A model generated the notes under the pieces. The model saw only the letters and a list, made by a program, of their open reading frames with translations. It was not told where the DNA came from and did not search any database. From positions 1 to 64,000 of the forward strand of contig JAGIAH010000010.1 of assembly GCA_017744915.1 (NCBI GenBank): a stretch of 64,000 nucleotides of DNA. Direction: 5' to 3'. Made by a program: the position numbers and the translations under genes. Numbering within the stretch: position 1 is the stretch's first letter; each line of letters opens with the position of its first letter. The DNA is from Agrobacterium tumefaciens. GTDB lineage: Bacteria > Pseudomonadota > Alphaproteobacteria > Rhizobiales > Rhizobiaceae. Of this stretch, positions 45,498-56,927 are shown piece after piece.

Positions 45498-45521
45498 CCG
45501 GCCGGGAACGACCGATCCGTC

Positions 45522-48823
<3,302 letters not shown>

Positions 48824-49037
48824 GACGTCCTGCGTAAACAACCTATTAATGGGCTGTTTTTAGCTATCTCGTATAACTTGCCTGTGGCTGGACGTGTTGA
48901 GATTGTATTGTCTGTCCGGACTAAGATCATGCCAGGCTCATGCTGTCGAAATAGAAGCTTCTTCCAGTTTTACATCTTCGCGATGGCAGATATTCGATGT
49001 TCTTCTGGAGAATTTTGTAACTAAATGCATCGGCACT

Positions 49038-49066
49038 ACGACGCGGCTTTTGGCCGCGTCGTCGTT
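49038..49066. terminator. Hairpin after the repeat-protein gene
   Basis: A 10-bp perfect stem ACGACGCGGC/GCCGCGTCGT with loop TTTTG, followed on the plus strand by CGTTTT. It lies 19 nt past the minus-strand stop of the repeat-protein gene. The T-run favours plus-strand termination, but the stem could also slow minus-strand transcription into the transferase gene. Confidence 0.5.
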
Positions 49067-49084
49067 TTCTGGTTCTTTTAAGCC

Positions 49085-50458
49085 TTACGCTGTCTTGTAG
49101 GCCTTGATGATAGCCTCGATCTGCCCGTCGTTCATTGCCCCCAGCTGCTGGGAAGAGAACGCCGCGGCGTTGGTACCGCCGAGACCGGCAAGGGTATCGG
49201 TGGTGAGGCCGCTGATGGCCTTGGCGCTGAGAGCCTTGATCTCGTCAGTGGAGAAGAGCGCCAGTTCGCTGCTGCTCATGGTGGCGATCTGAGCGGAGCT
49301 GAGGCCGGTGATCTGATCGGAGGTGAGCGCCTTGATCTGATCGGTCGACAGGGCTGAGAACTGCGCGGAAGAGAGCGCCGCGATCTGTGTCTTGCTGAGA
49401 GCGGCGATGTTTCCGGTGCTGAGCTTGCTGGCGTCGAGGCCGGCGAGAAGCTTGGTGCTGATCGCCTTGATCTCGTCCGTGGAGAACGTGGCGAGAGCAT
49501 CGGAGGAGAGGGCGCCCAGCTGTGCCGAGGACAGGGCCACGATCTGCGTCTTCGTCAGTGCGGCGGCGTTTTCGGTGGTGAGACCCTTGAGGGCATCGGT
49601 GGTGAGGCCGGCAATGGCCTTGGCGCTGAGGGCCTTGATCTCATCGGTAGAGAAGAGCGCCAGCTCGCTGCTGCTCATGGTGGCGATCTGGGCGGAGCTG
49701 AGGCCGGCGATCTGATCGGAGGTGAGCGCCTTGATCTGATCGGTGGACAGGGCTGAGAACTGCGCGGAAGAAAGCGCCGCGATCTGTGTCTTGCTGAGAG
49801 CAGCGATGTTTCCGGTGCTGAGCTTGCTGGCGTCGAGGCCGGCAAGGAGTTTGGTGCTGATCGCCTTGATCTCGTCCGTGGAGAACATGGCGAGAGCATC
49901 GGAGGAGAGGGCTCCGAGCTGCGCCGAGGACAGGACCGCGATCTGCGTCTTCGTCAGTGCGGCGGCGTTTTCGGTGGTGAGACCCTTGAGGGCATCGGTG
50001 GTGAGGCCGGCGATGACATTTGCGCTGAGGGAGCTGATCTCGTCGGTGGAGAAAACTGCCAGCTCGCTGCTGCTCATGGTGGCGATCTGGGCGGAGCTGA
50101 GGCCGGCGATCTGAGCCGAATTGAGCGCCTTGATCTGATCGGTCGTCAGGGCATCAATCTGGCTGGTATATAGCGCCGTGACCTGGGACGCTGACAGTCC
50201 GCTGACTTGGGTGGAGCTCAATTTTGCGATCTGGGACAGGGTTAGTCCCTTAAGGGCGCTTACCGAAATAGCACGAAGGTCGTCAGTGCTGAAAAGAGCA
50301 AGGTTATCGGTGCTCAAAGAGGCAATCTGAGACGAGGTGAGGGCTTTTATCTTGGTGCTGTCCAGGGCATTCACGTCTGCCGATGTCAGACCGGCGATTG
50401 CGGATGTGGAGAGCTTGGAAATCTGCACAGCAGACAATGAGGAAAGAATGGAGGTCAT
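49085..50458 (-). CDS. Ser/Thr-rich octapeptide-repeat protein
   Basis: A 457-residue protein made almost wholly of about 55 octapeptide units with the consensus [ST][ST]x[QE][IL]xAL (examples STDQIKAL, SSAQIATM, TSDQIAGL, SKTQIAAL). Each unit carries a Ser/Thr pair, giving a periodic hydroxyl face, with hydrophobic residues at positions 5 and 8, as expected for a solenoid. The units are grouped into a 133-residue super-repeat (16 octads plus DASKL). No signal peptide or membrane helix; the N-terminus (MTSILSSLSAVQ) and the C-terminus (GQIEAIIKAYKTA) are non-repetitive. It begins the set with the O-GlcNAc transferase and glf. A secreted or structural glycoprotein is plausible; function not known. 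Confidence 0.85.
   Translation of the reverse strand: MTSILSSLSAVQISKLSTSAIAGLTSADVNALDSTKIKALTSSQIASLSTDNLALFSTDDLRAISVSALKGLTLSQIAKLSSTQVSGLSASQVTALYTSQIDALTTDQIKALNSAQIAGLSSAQIATMSSSELAVFSTDEISSLSANVIAGLTTDALKGLTTENAAALTKTQIAVLSSAQLGALSSDALAMFSTDEIKAISTKLLAGLDASKLSTGNIAALSKTQIAALSSAQFSALSTDQIKALTSDQIAGLSSAQIATMSSSELALFSTDEIKALSAKAIAGLTTDALKGLTTENAAALTKTQIVALSSAQLGALSSDALATFSTDEIKAISTKLLAGLDASKLSTGNIAALSKTQIAALSSAQFSALSTDQIKALTSDQITGLSSAQIATMSSSELALFSTDEIKALSAKAISGLTTDTLAGLGGTNAAAFSSQQLGAMNDGQIEAIIKAYKTA
49201..50130 (-). repeat. 399-bp tandem repeat within the octapeptide gene (about 2.3 copies)
   Basis: The units 49201-49599 and 49600-49998 are nearly identical, followed by a partial third copy to about 50130. 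Comparing lines 399 nt apart shows only scattered substitutions, many at third codon positions. The period equals 133 codons, so recombination between copies keeps the frame and would change protein length by steps of 133 residues. Confidence 0.9.
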
Positions 50459-51141
50459 GAACGTGTCCTTGTACCGAAGGGCGACTGGTCACGCTTATCT
50501 GCCGCCAGACACTGCCCTTGATGACAGTGATCCGAGATCCGCAAATAAGCGAAATTGGGGAGAACATGGCTCCTGTGAACCTGCGCTGGAAAGGCATCAT
50601 GCAATTCGAGCCGGAGAATGGCCCGGATTTTCCACGCTAGCTTATGCGAATGCCGCTTAATAATTGTCGCCGCTTAAAATTTGGCGGCGTTGATTTCATA
50701 TCAGTCTAACATTTAAATACGAGTTAATACTTGATATATGTTTAGTTATTCTTTTTTTATGTTTATTTTATAATTTGATAAAGTAAATATATACTAAATA
50801 TATATAATAATATCATGAGTTTAAGCGCCAATATTAGACATATTGCAATGAAGAGTAATTGTATTATTTTCTTTATTAGTACGGCTCTCCAAAAATTTCC
50901 GTACAAAGTATCCATCAATAGCTGAAAATTGCAATCAAGTTCGCCGGACCACAATAGTGATCAGCCGCACTAAATTTTCGGCACGAATCCAGGTGCCGAA
51001 GGTGCAAAACCGGTTAAGTGCTGACTGTGTTTGCTTGAGGTGGCGCCATGTTTGGTTCAGTTCCGCGCGACGGCGGCACGGTGGCTACCTCCGCCTCTTC
51101 CTGCCTGACGGTTTCAATGCGGTACGCGAAGGCTCTCCGTC
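50459..51141. other. Long gene-free region with AT-rich island
   Basis: About 680 nt. The first 180 nt hold the upstream region of the repeat-protein gene. From about 50690 to 50900 the DNA is strikingly AT-rich (runs such as AAATATATACTAAATATATA), unlike the rest of the window, and the only frame in it is a hydrophobic artefact of AT codons. TTCGGCAC/GTGCCGAA (50977-51000, 8-nt loop) is a perfect dyad downstream of the LysR gene. No RNA gene is recognised. Confidence 0.6.
50690..50900. promoter_or_regulatory. AT-rich, TpA-rich island
   Basis: This stretch contains many TATATA, TTTAAAT and TTATTTTATAA elements. In Rhizobiaceae, AT-rich intergenic DNA is the target of MucR/Ros zinc-finger silencers and other nucleoid proteins. 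It could silence or bend the promoter of the surface-protein set, whose gene starts 230 nt away on the minus strand. Role is inferred. Confidence 0.45.
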
Positions 51142-52041
51142 CTAGTCCAGCATCACCATATAGGCCGGCAGTTGCTCCTCGAAGAATTTCGAGAATGTTG
51201 CGATGCGGGGCGGCAGGGCCTGGTAGGGCGGATAATAGAGCGTCAGCCAGAGTTCCGGTGGGACCCAGCCCGGCAGAACATGGACGAGCCGGCCACTGCG
51301 GATATGTTCGGCGATATTGAATCCCGGCAGCATGGCCACGCCTGCGCCATCGGCTGCCATATCGGCCAGAACCTCACCACTATTGGCGCTGAAGGCGCGA
51401 CCGGCCGTGATGGTGATGCTCGATCCGCCATCCGAGAGGATCCAGCTTTCCCGCCGGCTTTCACCGCTATAGGCAAGGCAATCGTCAGGGGTAAGCTCGC
51501 CTGGATGTTTCATCTGCGTGAACCGGCTGCCCGGTGCCGCCACCAGGATTCTCGGCACGGCCCTGATCTTGCGCCAGATGGTGAATTTGTCTGATGGGGC
51601 CGACGAAATGCGGATCGCCAGATCATAGTCGTCATCGACAATATTGACCATGCTGTCCAACAGGGAAATCTCGAAACACATTTTCGGGTACAAGTCGCGG
51701 AAACCCGACAGGATCGGCGGTAGCACCGTCTTGCCGAGCCATGTCGGCGCGCTGATCCTCAGCCGTCCCTCGTCGGCCTTGTGGGCATTCCTGACATCAC
51801 GCCGGGCATTTTCCAGCGCCTCGACCGCCGGCTGAATCTGTGCGGCGAACACGGCCCCATCCGTCGTCAGGGATACCTGACGGGTGGTGCGGACAAATAA
51901 TTGCACGCCGAGATCGTCTTCCAGCGCCGCAATGGCGCGGGTGACGGCGGCAGCCGTCATGCCCAGTTCACGGGCGACCTGCGCGAAGTTGCGCTTTTCG
52001 GCTGCCATCAGAAAGGTTTTGAGAGCTTTGTGATCGTTCAT
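51142..52041 (-). CDS. LysR-family transcriptional regulator (aromatic/quinone cluster)
   Basis: A 299-residue regulator. The HTH covers about 3-60 (FLMAAEKRNFAQVARELGMT, AVTRAIAALEDDLGVQLF, RTTRQVSLTTDG). The effector domain (about 90-299) has LRISAPTWLGKTVLPPILSG and IVDDDYDLAIRISSAPSDKF, typical of the CrgA/AphB-like branch. It is divergent from a glyoxalase-family ring-cleaving dioxygenase gene with a 114-nt shared promoter holding a dyad (52081-52101). It probably controls that gene and, since a similar element lies at 56360, the DoxX/MFS unit as well. Inducer unknown; a quinone or aromatic compound is likely from context. Confidence 0.93.
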   Translation of the reverse strand: MNDHKALKTFLMAAEKRNFAQVARELGMTAAAVTRAIAALEDDLGVQLFVRTTRQVSLTTDGAVFAAQIQPAVEALENARRDVRNAHKADEGRLRISAPTWLGKTVLPPILSGFRDLYPKMCFEISLLDSMVNIVDDDYDLAIRISSAPSDKFTIWRKIRAVPRILVAAPGSRFTQMKHPGELTPDDCLAYSGESRRESWILSDGGSSITITAGRAFSANSGEVLADMAADGAGVAMLPGFNIAEHIRSGRLVHVLPGWVPPELWLTLYYPPYQALPPRIATFSKFFEEQLPAYMVMLD

Positions 52042-52059
52042 CTCGATTATTTCAAAAAT

Positions 52060-52101
52060 CGCAATTCATTCGAGAGAAATATTGCAATTCACCGATGCAA
52101 T
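52060..52101. promoter_or_regulatory. Operator region of the LysR/dioxygenase divergent promoter
   Basis: ATTGCA-N9-TGCAAT (52081-52101) is a perfect 6-bp dyad, and CGCAATT stands 21 nt upstream (52060-52066) with CGAGA between. The same set of words (ATTGCAA, CGCAATT, TCTCGA, GATGCAAT) recurs at 56360-56401 before the DoxX gene. Confidence 0.55.
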
Positions 52102-52155
52102 CAAGCGGGTTACATCTTTGTCCATCGAAACGGGCACCAAAGAAGAAAGGCGCCA

Positions 52156-53091
52156 ATGATGATCAAGGATATCAAGGGCCTGCACCACGTCACTTCCATG
52201 GCTTCGGATGCGCGGCAGAACAACAGCTTTTTCACCGATACGCTCGGCCTGCGCCGCGTGAAGAAGACCGTCAACTTCGACGAACCCAGCGTTTACCACC
52301 TTTATTACGGTGACGAAAAGGGAACGCCCGGCACGGTCATGACCTATTTTCCCTTCGCCAATATGATGGCGGGCCGTCCCGGCGTCGGCGAGGTGGGTGA
52401 GACCCAGTTCTCCATCCCGAAAGGCGCGCTGGGCTTCTGGAAAGAACGGCTGATTGCCAGGGGTGTCGCCGGTATTCAGGCCGATACGGTCTTCGGCGCC
52501 AATCGCCTGCGCTTCACCGGTCCCGATGGCGATGGTCTCTCGCTGATCGAAACGGATAATGATGCCCGTGCCGCCTGGCTTGCCGAAGGCATTTCCGAAG
52601 ACAACGCCATACGCGGTTTCACCGGCGCGCGTTTCAATCTCAACGACACGGCAGCGACCGAGGAGCTTCTTCGCTTCATGGGCTATGAACGGGCTGATGT
52701 CGACGGTGATGTCACGCGTTTCGTCATTCCCGGCGGTAACGGAGCCGATACGATCGATCTCGCGGCCCTGCCGAAGACGCCCTTTGCCCGTCCGGGTGCA
52801 GGTTCGGTCCACCACATCGCCTTTGCGGTCGAAAACCGCGAAAAGCAGCTGGAAGTGCGCAAGGCCCTGATGGACACGGGCTATCAGGTTACTCCCGTCA
52901 TCGACCGTGATTATTTCTGGGCGATTTATTTCCGGACGCCGGGCGGGATCCTGTTCGAGATCGCAACCAACGAGCCCGGCTTCGACCGGGATGAGGATAC
53001 CGCGCATCTCGGCCAGGCGCTCAAGCTTCCGAACCGGTATGAGCCTTTCCGCAATCAGATCGAGGCGAACCTGGTTCCGCTTGCGGCATAA
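52156..53091 (+). CDS. Glyoxalase-family ring-cleaving dioxygenase (MhqO/PcpA-like)
   Basis: A 311-residue vicinal-oxygen-chelate protein with two glyoxalase modules (about 1-140 and 150-311). Metal ligands are suggested by IKGLHHVTSMASDA (His), SVHHIAFAVENREKQLEVR (His) and GGILFEIATNEPGF (Glu). Relatives include Bacillus MhqO/MhqA and PcpA, which cleave hydroquinones. The ATG at 52156 is chosen because the leading MIKDIKGLHH begins the family; the upstream frame overlaps the LysR gene. It is the first gene after the LysR-bound dyad and begins the aromatic block. The precise ring substrate is unknown. Confidence 0.9.
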   Translation: MMIKDIKGLHHVTSMASDARQNNSFFTDTLGLRRVKKTVNFDEPSVYHLYYGDEKGTPGTVMTYFPFANMMAGRPGVGEVGETQFSIPKGALGFWKERLIARGVAGIQADTVFGANRLRFTGPDGDGLSLIETDNDARAAWLAEGISEDNAIRGFTGARFNLNDTAATEELLRFMGYERADVDGDVTRFVIPGGNGADTIDLAALPKTPFARPGAGSVHHIAFAVENREKQLEVRKALMDTGYQVTPVIDRDYFWAIYFRTPGGILFEIATNEPGFDRDEDTAHLGQALKLPNRYEPFRNQIEANLVPLAA

Positions 53092-53237
53092 GGCGGGCGT
53101 CTCACCCGCATCCACTAACCGATAATAACATCAGTACTCTTCCAAGACGGTTGCCCCTGCGTGGGCAGCCGGCCGGCGAAGCCTTGTTAATTTCCACCGC
53201 CGTCAATCGGCAATCACCAGCAGAACGGAGAACCACC

Positions 53238-53927
53238 ATGTCGAAGCTCGAAGTCCTTACCCCCGCCAACAGCCAGTTGATCTTCATCGACCAGCAGCCG
53301 CAGATGGCTTTCGGTGTGCAGTCGATCGACCGCCAGACCCTGAAGAACAATGTCGTCGGCCTTGCCAAGGCGGCCAAGATCTTCAACATCCCGACGACCA
53401 TTACCACGGTCGAAACCGAAAGCTTTTCCGGCAACACCTTCCCGGAACTGCTCGCCGTCTTCCCGGAAAACGATATTCTCGAGCGTACCTCGATGAATTC
53501 CTGGGACGACCAGAACGTCCGCGATGCGCTTGCAAAGAATGCTGCCGGTGGCCGCAGGAAGATCGTCGTCTCCGGCCTGTGGACGGAAGTCTGCAACACC
53601 ACCTTCGCGCTCTCGGCGCTGCATGATGTCGCGGATTACGAGATCTACATGGTGGCGGATGCCTCCGGCGGCACGTCTCTCGATGCGCATAAATATGCCA
53701 TGGACCGCATGGTGCAGGCCGGCGTGATCCCGGTGACCTGGCAGCAGGTTTTGCTGGAATGGCAGCGCGACTGGGCCCGCAAGGAAACCTATGATGCCGT
53801 CACCTCGCTGGTGAAGGAACATTCCGGCGCCTATGGCATGGGCATCGATTATGCGGTCACCCATGTCCATGGCGGTGCAGAGCGCGTCAAGCACGGCAAG
53901 CGCATCGGCCCGAACCCTGCGAAATAA
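53238..53927 (+). CDS. Isochorismatase-fold cysteine hydrolase (YcaC-like)
   Basis: A 229-residue hydrolase. The catalytic Asp is in QLIFIDQQPQMAFGV and the nucleophile Cys in KIVVSGLWTEVCNTTFALSA; ERTSMNSWDDQNVRDAL and the MVADASGGTSLDAHKYAMDR stretch fit the YcaC-like group, whose substrates are mostly unknown. The C-terminal 45 residues (after about 185) form an extension ending GERV-like (HVHGGAERVKHGKRIGPNPA). The ATG at 53238 follows ACGGAGAACCACC. Part of the aromatic block, 146 nt after the dioxygenase and before the XapX gene. Confidence 0.9.
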   Translation: MSKLEVLTPANSQLIFIDQQPQMAFGVQSIDRQTLKNNVVGLAKAAKIFNIPTTITTVETESFSGNTFPELLAVFPENDILERTSMNSWDDQNVRDALAKNAAGGRRKIVVSGLWTEVCNTTFALSALHDVADYEIYMVADASGGTSLDAHKYAMDRMVQAGVIPVTWQQVLLEWQRDWARKETYDAVTSLVKEHSGAYGMGIDYAVTHVHGGAERVKHGKRIGPNPAK

Positions 53928-53939
53928 GCTTTCAACCAT

Positions 53940-53974
53940 GCCGCGCCGGCGGGATTAATCCACGCTGGCGCGGC
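53940..53974 (+). terminator. GC-rich hairpin between hydrolase and XapX genes
   Basis: A 12-bp stem with one G-T wobble (53940-53951 with 53963-53974) and an 11-nt loop. It lies within the presumed operon and has no T-run, so it more likely partly terminates or stabilises the upstream mRNA. Confidence 0.5.
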
Positions 53975-53997
53975 TTCATCCATCCAAGGAGGTTTCC

Positions 53998-54288
53998 ATG
54001 AAAGTCTATCTTCTGTCCCTCGGCGCCGGTCTGCTGGTCGGCATCGTCTACAGCCTGCTTAATGTGCGCTCGCCCGCTCCGCCCGTCATTGCACTTGTCG
54101 GCCTGCTGGGCATATTGGTCGGAGAACAGGTCATTCCCTTCGCAAAGGCGATCATCGACAGGGAGCCGGCCGCCGTTTCGTGGTTCAACCAGATCAAGCC
54201 GCATATGTTCGGCCATATGCCGAAGGGTGGCGATGAAACAACGGCTCTCGCGCAGACGCGGCAGCCGACCAACCGGGAGAGAAGCTGA
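53998..54288 (+). CDS. XapX-domain (DUF1427) small membrane protein
   Basis: A 96-residue protein with two hydrophobic helices (MKVYLLSLGAGLLVGIVYSL and VIALVGLLGILVGEQVIPFA) joined by NVRSPAPP, the XapX signature. The C-terminal 40 residues are hydrophilic. XapX proteins commonly stand beside amidohydrolases and isochorismatases, as here, but their role is unknown. CCAAGGAGG lies just upstream of the ATG. Its stop overlaps the next start (TGATG). Confidence 0.88.
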   Translation: MKVYLLSLGAGLLVGIVYSLLNVRSPAPPVIALVGLLGILVGEQVIPFAKAIIDREPAAVSWFNQIKPHMFGHMPKGGDETTALAQTRQPTNRERS

Positions 54289-56270
54289 TGCCGACACGAC
54301 GCACTTTCCTCGGCGCGGCATCCAGTCTCGCCTTTCCGAATCTGTTTTCATCGGCCAAGGCTGCCGATCTCATCAAGAGCGGAGCTTCTTCCATGTATCC
54401 AGAGACCATCCTTTACAATGGCCGCGTCACGACGCTTGATCGCGGCAATCCGAATGCAACGGCAGTCGCCATCAAGGATGGTCTGTTTCTGGAGGTGGGA
54501 AGCGATGCCGAGGTCATGGCCCTTGCCGGACCGGAAACGAAGGTCATCGACCTCAAGGGCAAGCGCGTGCTGCCCGGCCTGATCGACAACCACACCCACG
54601 TCGTGCGCGGCGGCCTGAACTTCAACATGGAACTGCGCTGGGATGGCGTTCGCTCGCTTGCCGATGCCATGGACATGCTGAAGCGCCAGGTGGCGATCAC
54701 GCCGGCCCCGCAATGGGTGCGCGTCGTCGGTGGTTTCACCGAACATCAATTTGTCGAAAAGCGCCTGCCGACCATCGAGGAAATCAATGCGGTGGCGCCG
54801 GATACGCCGGTCTTCCTTCTGCATCTCTATGACCGGGCGCTGCTGAACGGCGCGGCACTTCGCGCCGTTGGCTATACCAAGGACACGCCGAACCCTCCCG
54901 GCGGCGAGATCACCCGCGATGCCAACGGTAATCCCACCGGCCTGCTGCTCGCCAAGCCGAATGCCGGCATCCTCTATTCGACCCTCGCCAAGGGACCGAA
55001 ACTGCCGCTCGATTATCAGGTCAATTCCACCCGCCACTTCATGCGTGAGCTGAACCGGCTGGGTGTGACCGGCGTGATCGATGCGGGTGGCGGCTTCCAG
55101 AACTATCCGGACGATTACGAGGTGATCCAGAAGCTGTCGGATGAGAACCAGATGACGGTTCGGTTGGCCTACAATCTCTTCACCCAGAAGCCGAAGCAGG
55201 AAAAGGAGGACTTCCTCAACTGGACGTCCTCGGTCAAATACAAGCAGGGTAACGATTATTTCCGGCACAATGGCGCGGGCGAAATGCTGGTCTTTTCCGC
55301 GGCCGATTTCGAGGATTTCCGTCAGCCGCGGCCGGATATGCCAGCGGAAATGGAAGGCGAACTCGAAGAGGTCGTCCGGGTTCTGGCGGAAAATCGCTGG
55401 CCCTGGCGTCTGCATGCCACTTATGACGAGACGATCTCAAGGGCGCTGGATGTCTTCGAAAAGGTCAACCGGGATATCCCGCTCGAAGGGCTGAACTGGT
55501 TCTTCGACCATGCCGAAACCATCTCCGATCGCTCGATCGACCGCATTGCAGCCCTTGGCGGCGGCATCGCCACCCAGCACCGCATGGCCTATCAGGGTGA
55601 ATATTTCGTCGAGCGTTATGGCCATGGTGTCGCCGAAGCCACGCCGCCGATCAAGCGGATGCTGGAAAAGGGCGTCAACGTTTCGGCAGGCACCGACGCC
55701 ACCCGCGTCGCCTCCTATAACCCGTGGGTGTCGCTGTTCTGGATGGTGACCGGCAAGACGGTGGGCGGCATGCAGCTTTATCCGCGCGCCAACTGCCTCG
55801 ATCGCGAAACGGCGCTGCGCATGTGGACCGAAAAAGTCACCTGGTTCTCCAACGAAGAAGGCAAGAAGGGCCGCATCGAAAAAGGCCAGTTCGCCGATCT
55901 GGTGGTGCCGGACAAGGATTATTTCTCCTGCGCCGAGGACGAAATATCCTTCCTCACCTCGGAACTGACCATGGTGGGCGGCAAGATCGTCTATGGTGCC
56001 GGCGATTTCAGGGCGCTCGACGAAAGTAACATTCCGCCGGCCATGCCCGACTGGTCGCCGGTCCGCACCTTCGGCGGTTATGCCGCCTGGGGCGAACCGC
56101 AGGGGGCCGGAAAGAACTCGCTGAGACGCGCGGCCATCTCTTCCTGTGGCTGCGCCCATGATTGCGGTGTCCATGGCCATGACCACGCCGGCGCCTGGAC
56201 ATCAAAGCTGCCGATCGCCGATCTGAAGGGCTTTTTCGGCGCGCTGGGCTGCTCCTGCTGGGCCGTCTGA
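54288..56270 (+). CDS. Tat-exported YtcJ-type amidohydrolase (family 3)
   Basis: A 660-residue enzyme with a twin-arginine leader (TRRTFLGAASSLAFPNLF, cleavage near AKAAD). The amidohydrolase core shows KRVLPGLIDNHTHVVRGG (HxH metal site), the GRVTTLDRGNPNATAVAIKD strand typical of family 3, LRLAYN-type and HATYDETISRAL (His), FFDHAETIS (His) and VNVSAGTDATRVASYNPWVS (Asp). The C-terminus carries a Cys/His-rich tail (SCGCAHDCGVHGHDHAG and SCCW-like GCSCW) that could bind an extra metal. It is translationally coupled to the XapX gene. Substrate unknown. Confidence 0.9.
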   Translation: MPTRRTFLGAASSLAFPNLFSSAKAADLIKSGASSMYPETILYNGRVTTLDRGNPNATAVAIKDGLFLEVGSDAEVMALAGPETKVIDLKGKRVLPGLIDNHTHVVRGGLNFNMELRWDGVRSLADAMDMLKRQVAITPAPQWVRVVGGFTEHQFVEKRLPTIEEINAVAPDTPVFLLHLYDRALLNGAALRAVGYTKDTPNPPGGEITRDANGNPTGLLLAKPNAGILYSTLAKGPKLPLDYQVNSTRHFMRELNRLGVTGVIDAGGGFQNYPDDYEVIQKLSDENQMTVRLAYNLFTQKPKQEKEDFLNWTSSVKYKQGNDYFRHNGAGEMLVFSAADFEDFRQPRPDMPAEMEGELEEVVRVLAENRWPWRLHATYDETISRALDVFEKVNRDIPLEGLNWFFDHAETISDRSIDRIAALGGGIATQHRMAYQGEYFVERYGHGVAEATPPIKRMLEKGVNVSAGTDATRVASYNPWVSLFWMVTGKTVGGMQLYPRANCLDRETALRMWTEKVTWFSNEEGKKGRIEKGQFADLVVPDKDYFSCAEDEISFLTSELTMVGGKIVYGAGDFRALDESNIPPAMPDWSPVRTFGGYAAWGEPQGAGKNSLRRAAISSCGCAHDCGVHGHDHAGAWTSKLPIADLKGFFGALGCSCWAV

Positions 56271-56293
56271 GGCTCGTCAGACGAGTGAAATCA

Positions 56294-56325
56294 AATGGGC
56301 AGCGGAATGCTGCTGCCCATTCTCC
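56294..56325 (+). terminator. Hairpin terminator after the amidohydrolase gene
   Basis: A perfect 10-bp stem AATGGGCAGC/GCTGCCCATT with an 8-nt loop, followed by CTCCT, begins 24 nt after the stop codon. It separates the first transcript of the block from the DoxX unit, which has its own promoter region. Confidence 0.6.
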
Positions 56326-56359
56326 TGCGCGAACACCGGAAACCCGGTTTCCATTCAGT

Positions 56360-56401
56360 ATTGCAAATAACGCAATTATCTCGAAACTATTGATGCAATT
56401 G
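56360..56401. promoter_or_regulatory. Second copy of the LysR operator words, upstream of DoxX
   Basis: ATTGCAA (56360), CGCAATT (56371), TCTCGA (56379) and GATGCAATTG (56392-56401) repeat the words found between the LysR and dioxygenase genes at 52041-52101, in a similar order. This points to control of the DoxX/MFS unit by the LysR at 51142. Confidence 0.5.
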
Positions 56402-56486
56402 TTGGCGATAATTGTTTCGGTCAATATCGCTCCATCACATGAACCCAGCGCCGCTCGACCCGACGGCCAATCCCAGGAGCACTAGA

Positions 56487-56927
56487 ATGACCGATCCATC
56501 TTCGACCCTTCGCCTTCGCGGGCTTCTTGCGGATATCGTTGCCGCGCCCGCCACAAAAACCCTGGCGCTTCTGGCGCTGTGCTCCGCTTATATTCAGGGG
56601 CCGCTCACGAAGATCTTCGATTTCCCCGGCGCGATTGCGGAGATGAACCATTTTGGCCTGCAGCCGGCGGCCGCATTCGCCGTCGTCGTCATCCTGTTCG
56701 AACTTGCCGCCTCCGCTCTGGTGGTGTCGGGCTTCCTGCGCTGGGCCGGTGCCCTTGCACTTGCTGGCTTCACGCTTCTTGCGACCTTCATCGCACTGCG
56801 GTTCTGGGAAATGGCGCCCGGCATGGACCGCATGATGGCCACCAACGCTTTCTTCGAACATCTCGGTCTGGCCGGCGCCTTTGTTATCGTCGCTGCAATC
56901 GATCTTACGAAAGGAACGGGCAAATGA
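56487..56927 (+). CDS. DoxX-family membrane protein
   Basis: A 146-residue protein with four predicted helices: about 25-42, 58-80, 85-105 and 120-140. YIQGPLTKIFDFPGAIAEMN and FGLQPAAAFAVVVILFELAA follow the DoxX family pattern. DoxX-type proteins include MhqP of Bacillus, induced by hydroquinone and electrophile stress. The ATG at 56487 follows CCAGGAGCACTAG. Its stop overlaps the MFS start (ATGA), so both are co-translated. Confidence 0.85.
   Translation: MTDPSSTLRLRGLLADIVAAPATKTLALLALCSAYIQGPLTKIFDFPGAIAEMNHFGLQPAAAFAVVVILFELAASALVVSGFLRWAGALALAGFTLLATFIALRFWEMAPGMDRMMATNAFFEHLGLAGAFVIVAAIDLTKGTGK

Noticed and set aside
49201-50130. Regular direct repeats considered as a CRISPR array
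   Set aside because: The repeats are coding, keep an 8-codon period without unique spacers, and no cas genes are near.
50763-50954. 63-codon hydrophobic frame in the AT-rich island as a small membrane protein
   Set aside because: AT-rich DNA gives Ile/Leu/Phe/Tyr codons by chance; no ribosome site or conserved feature was seen.
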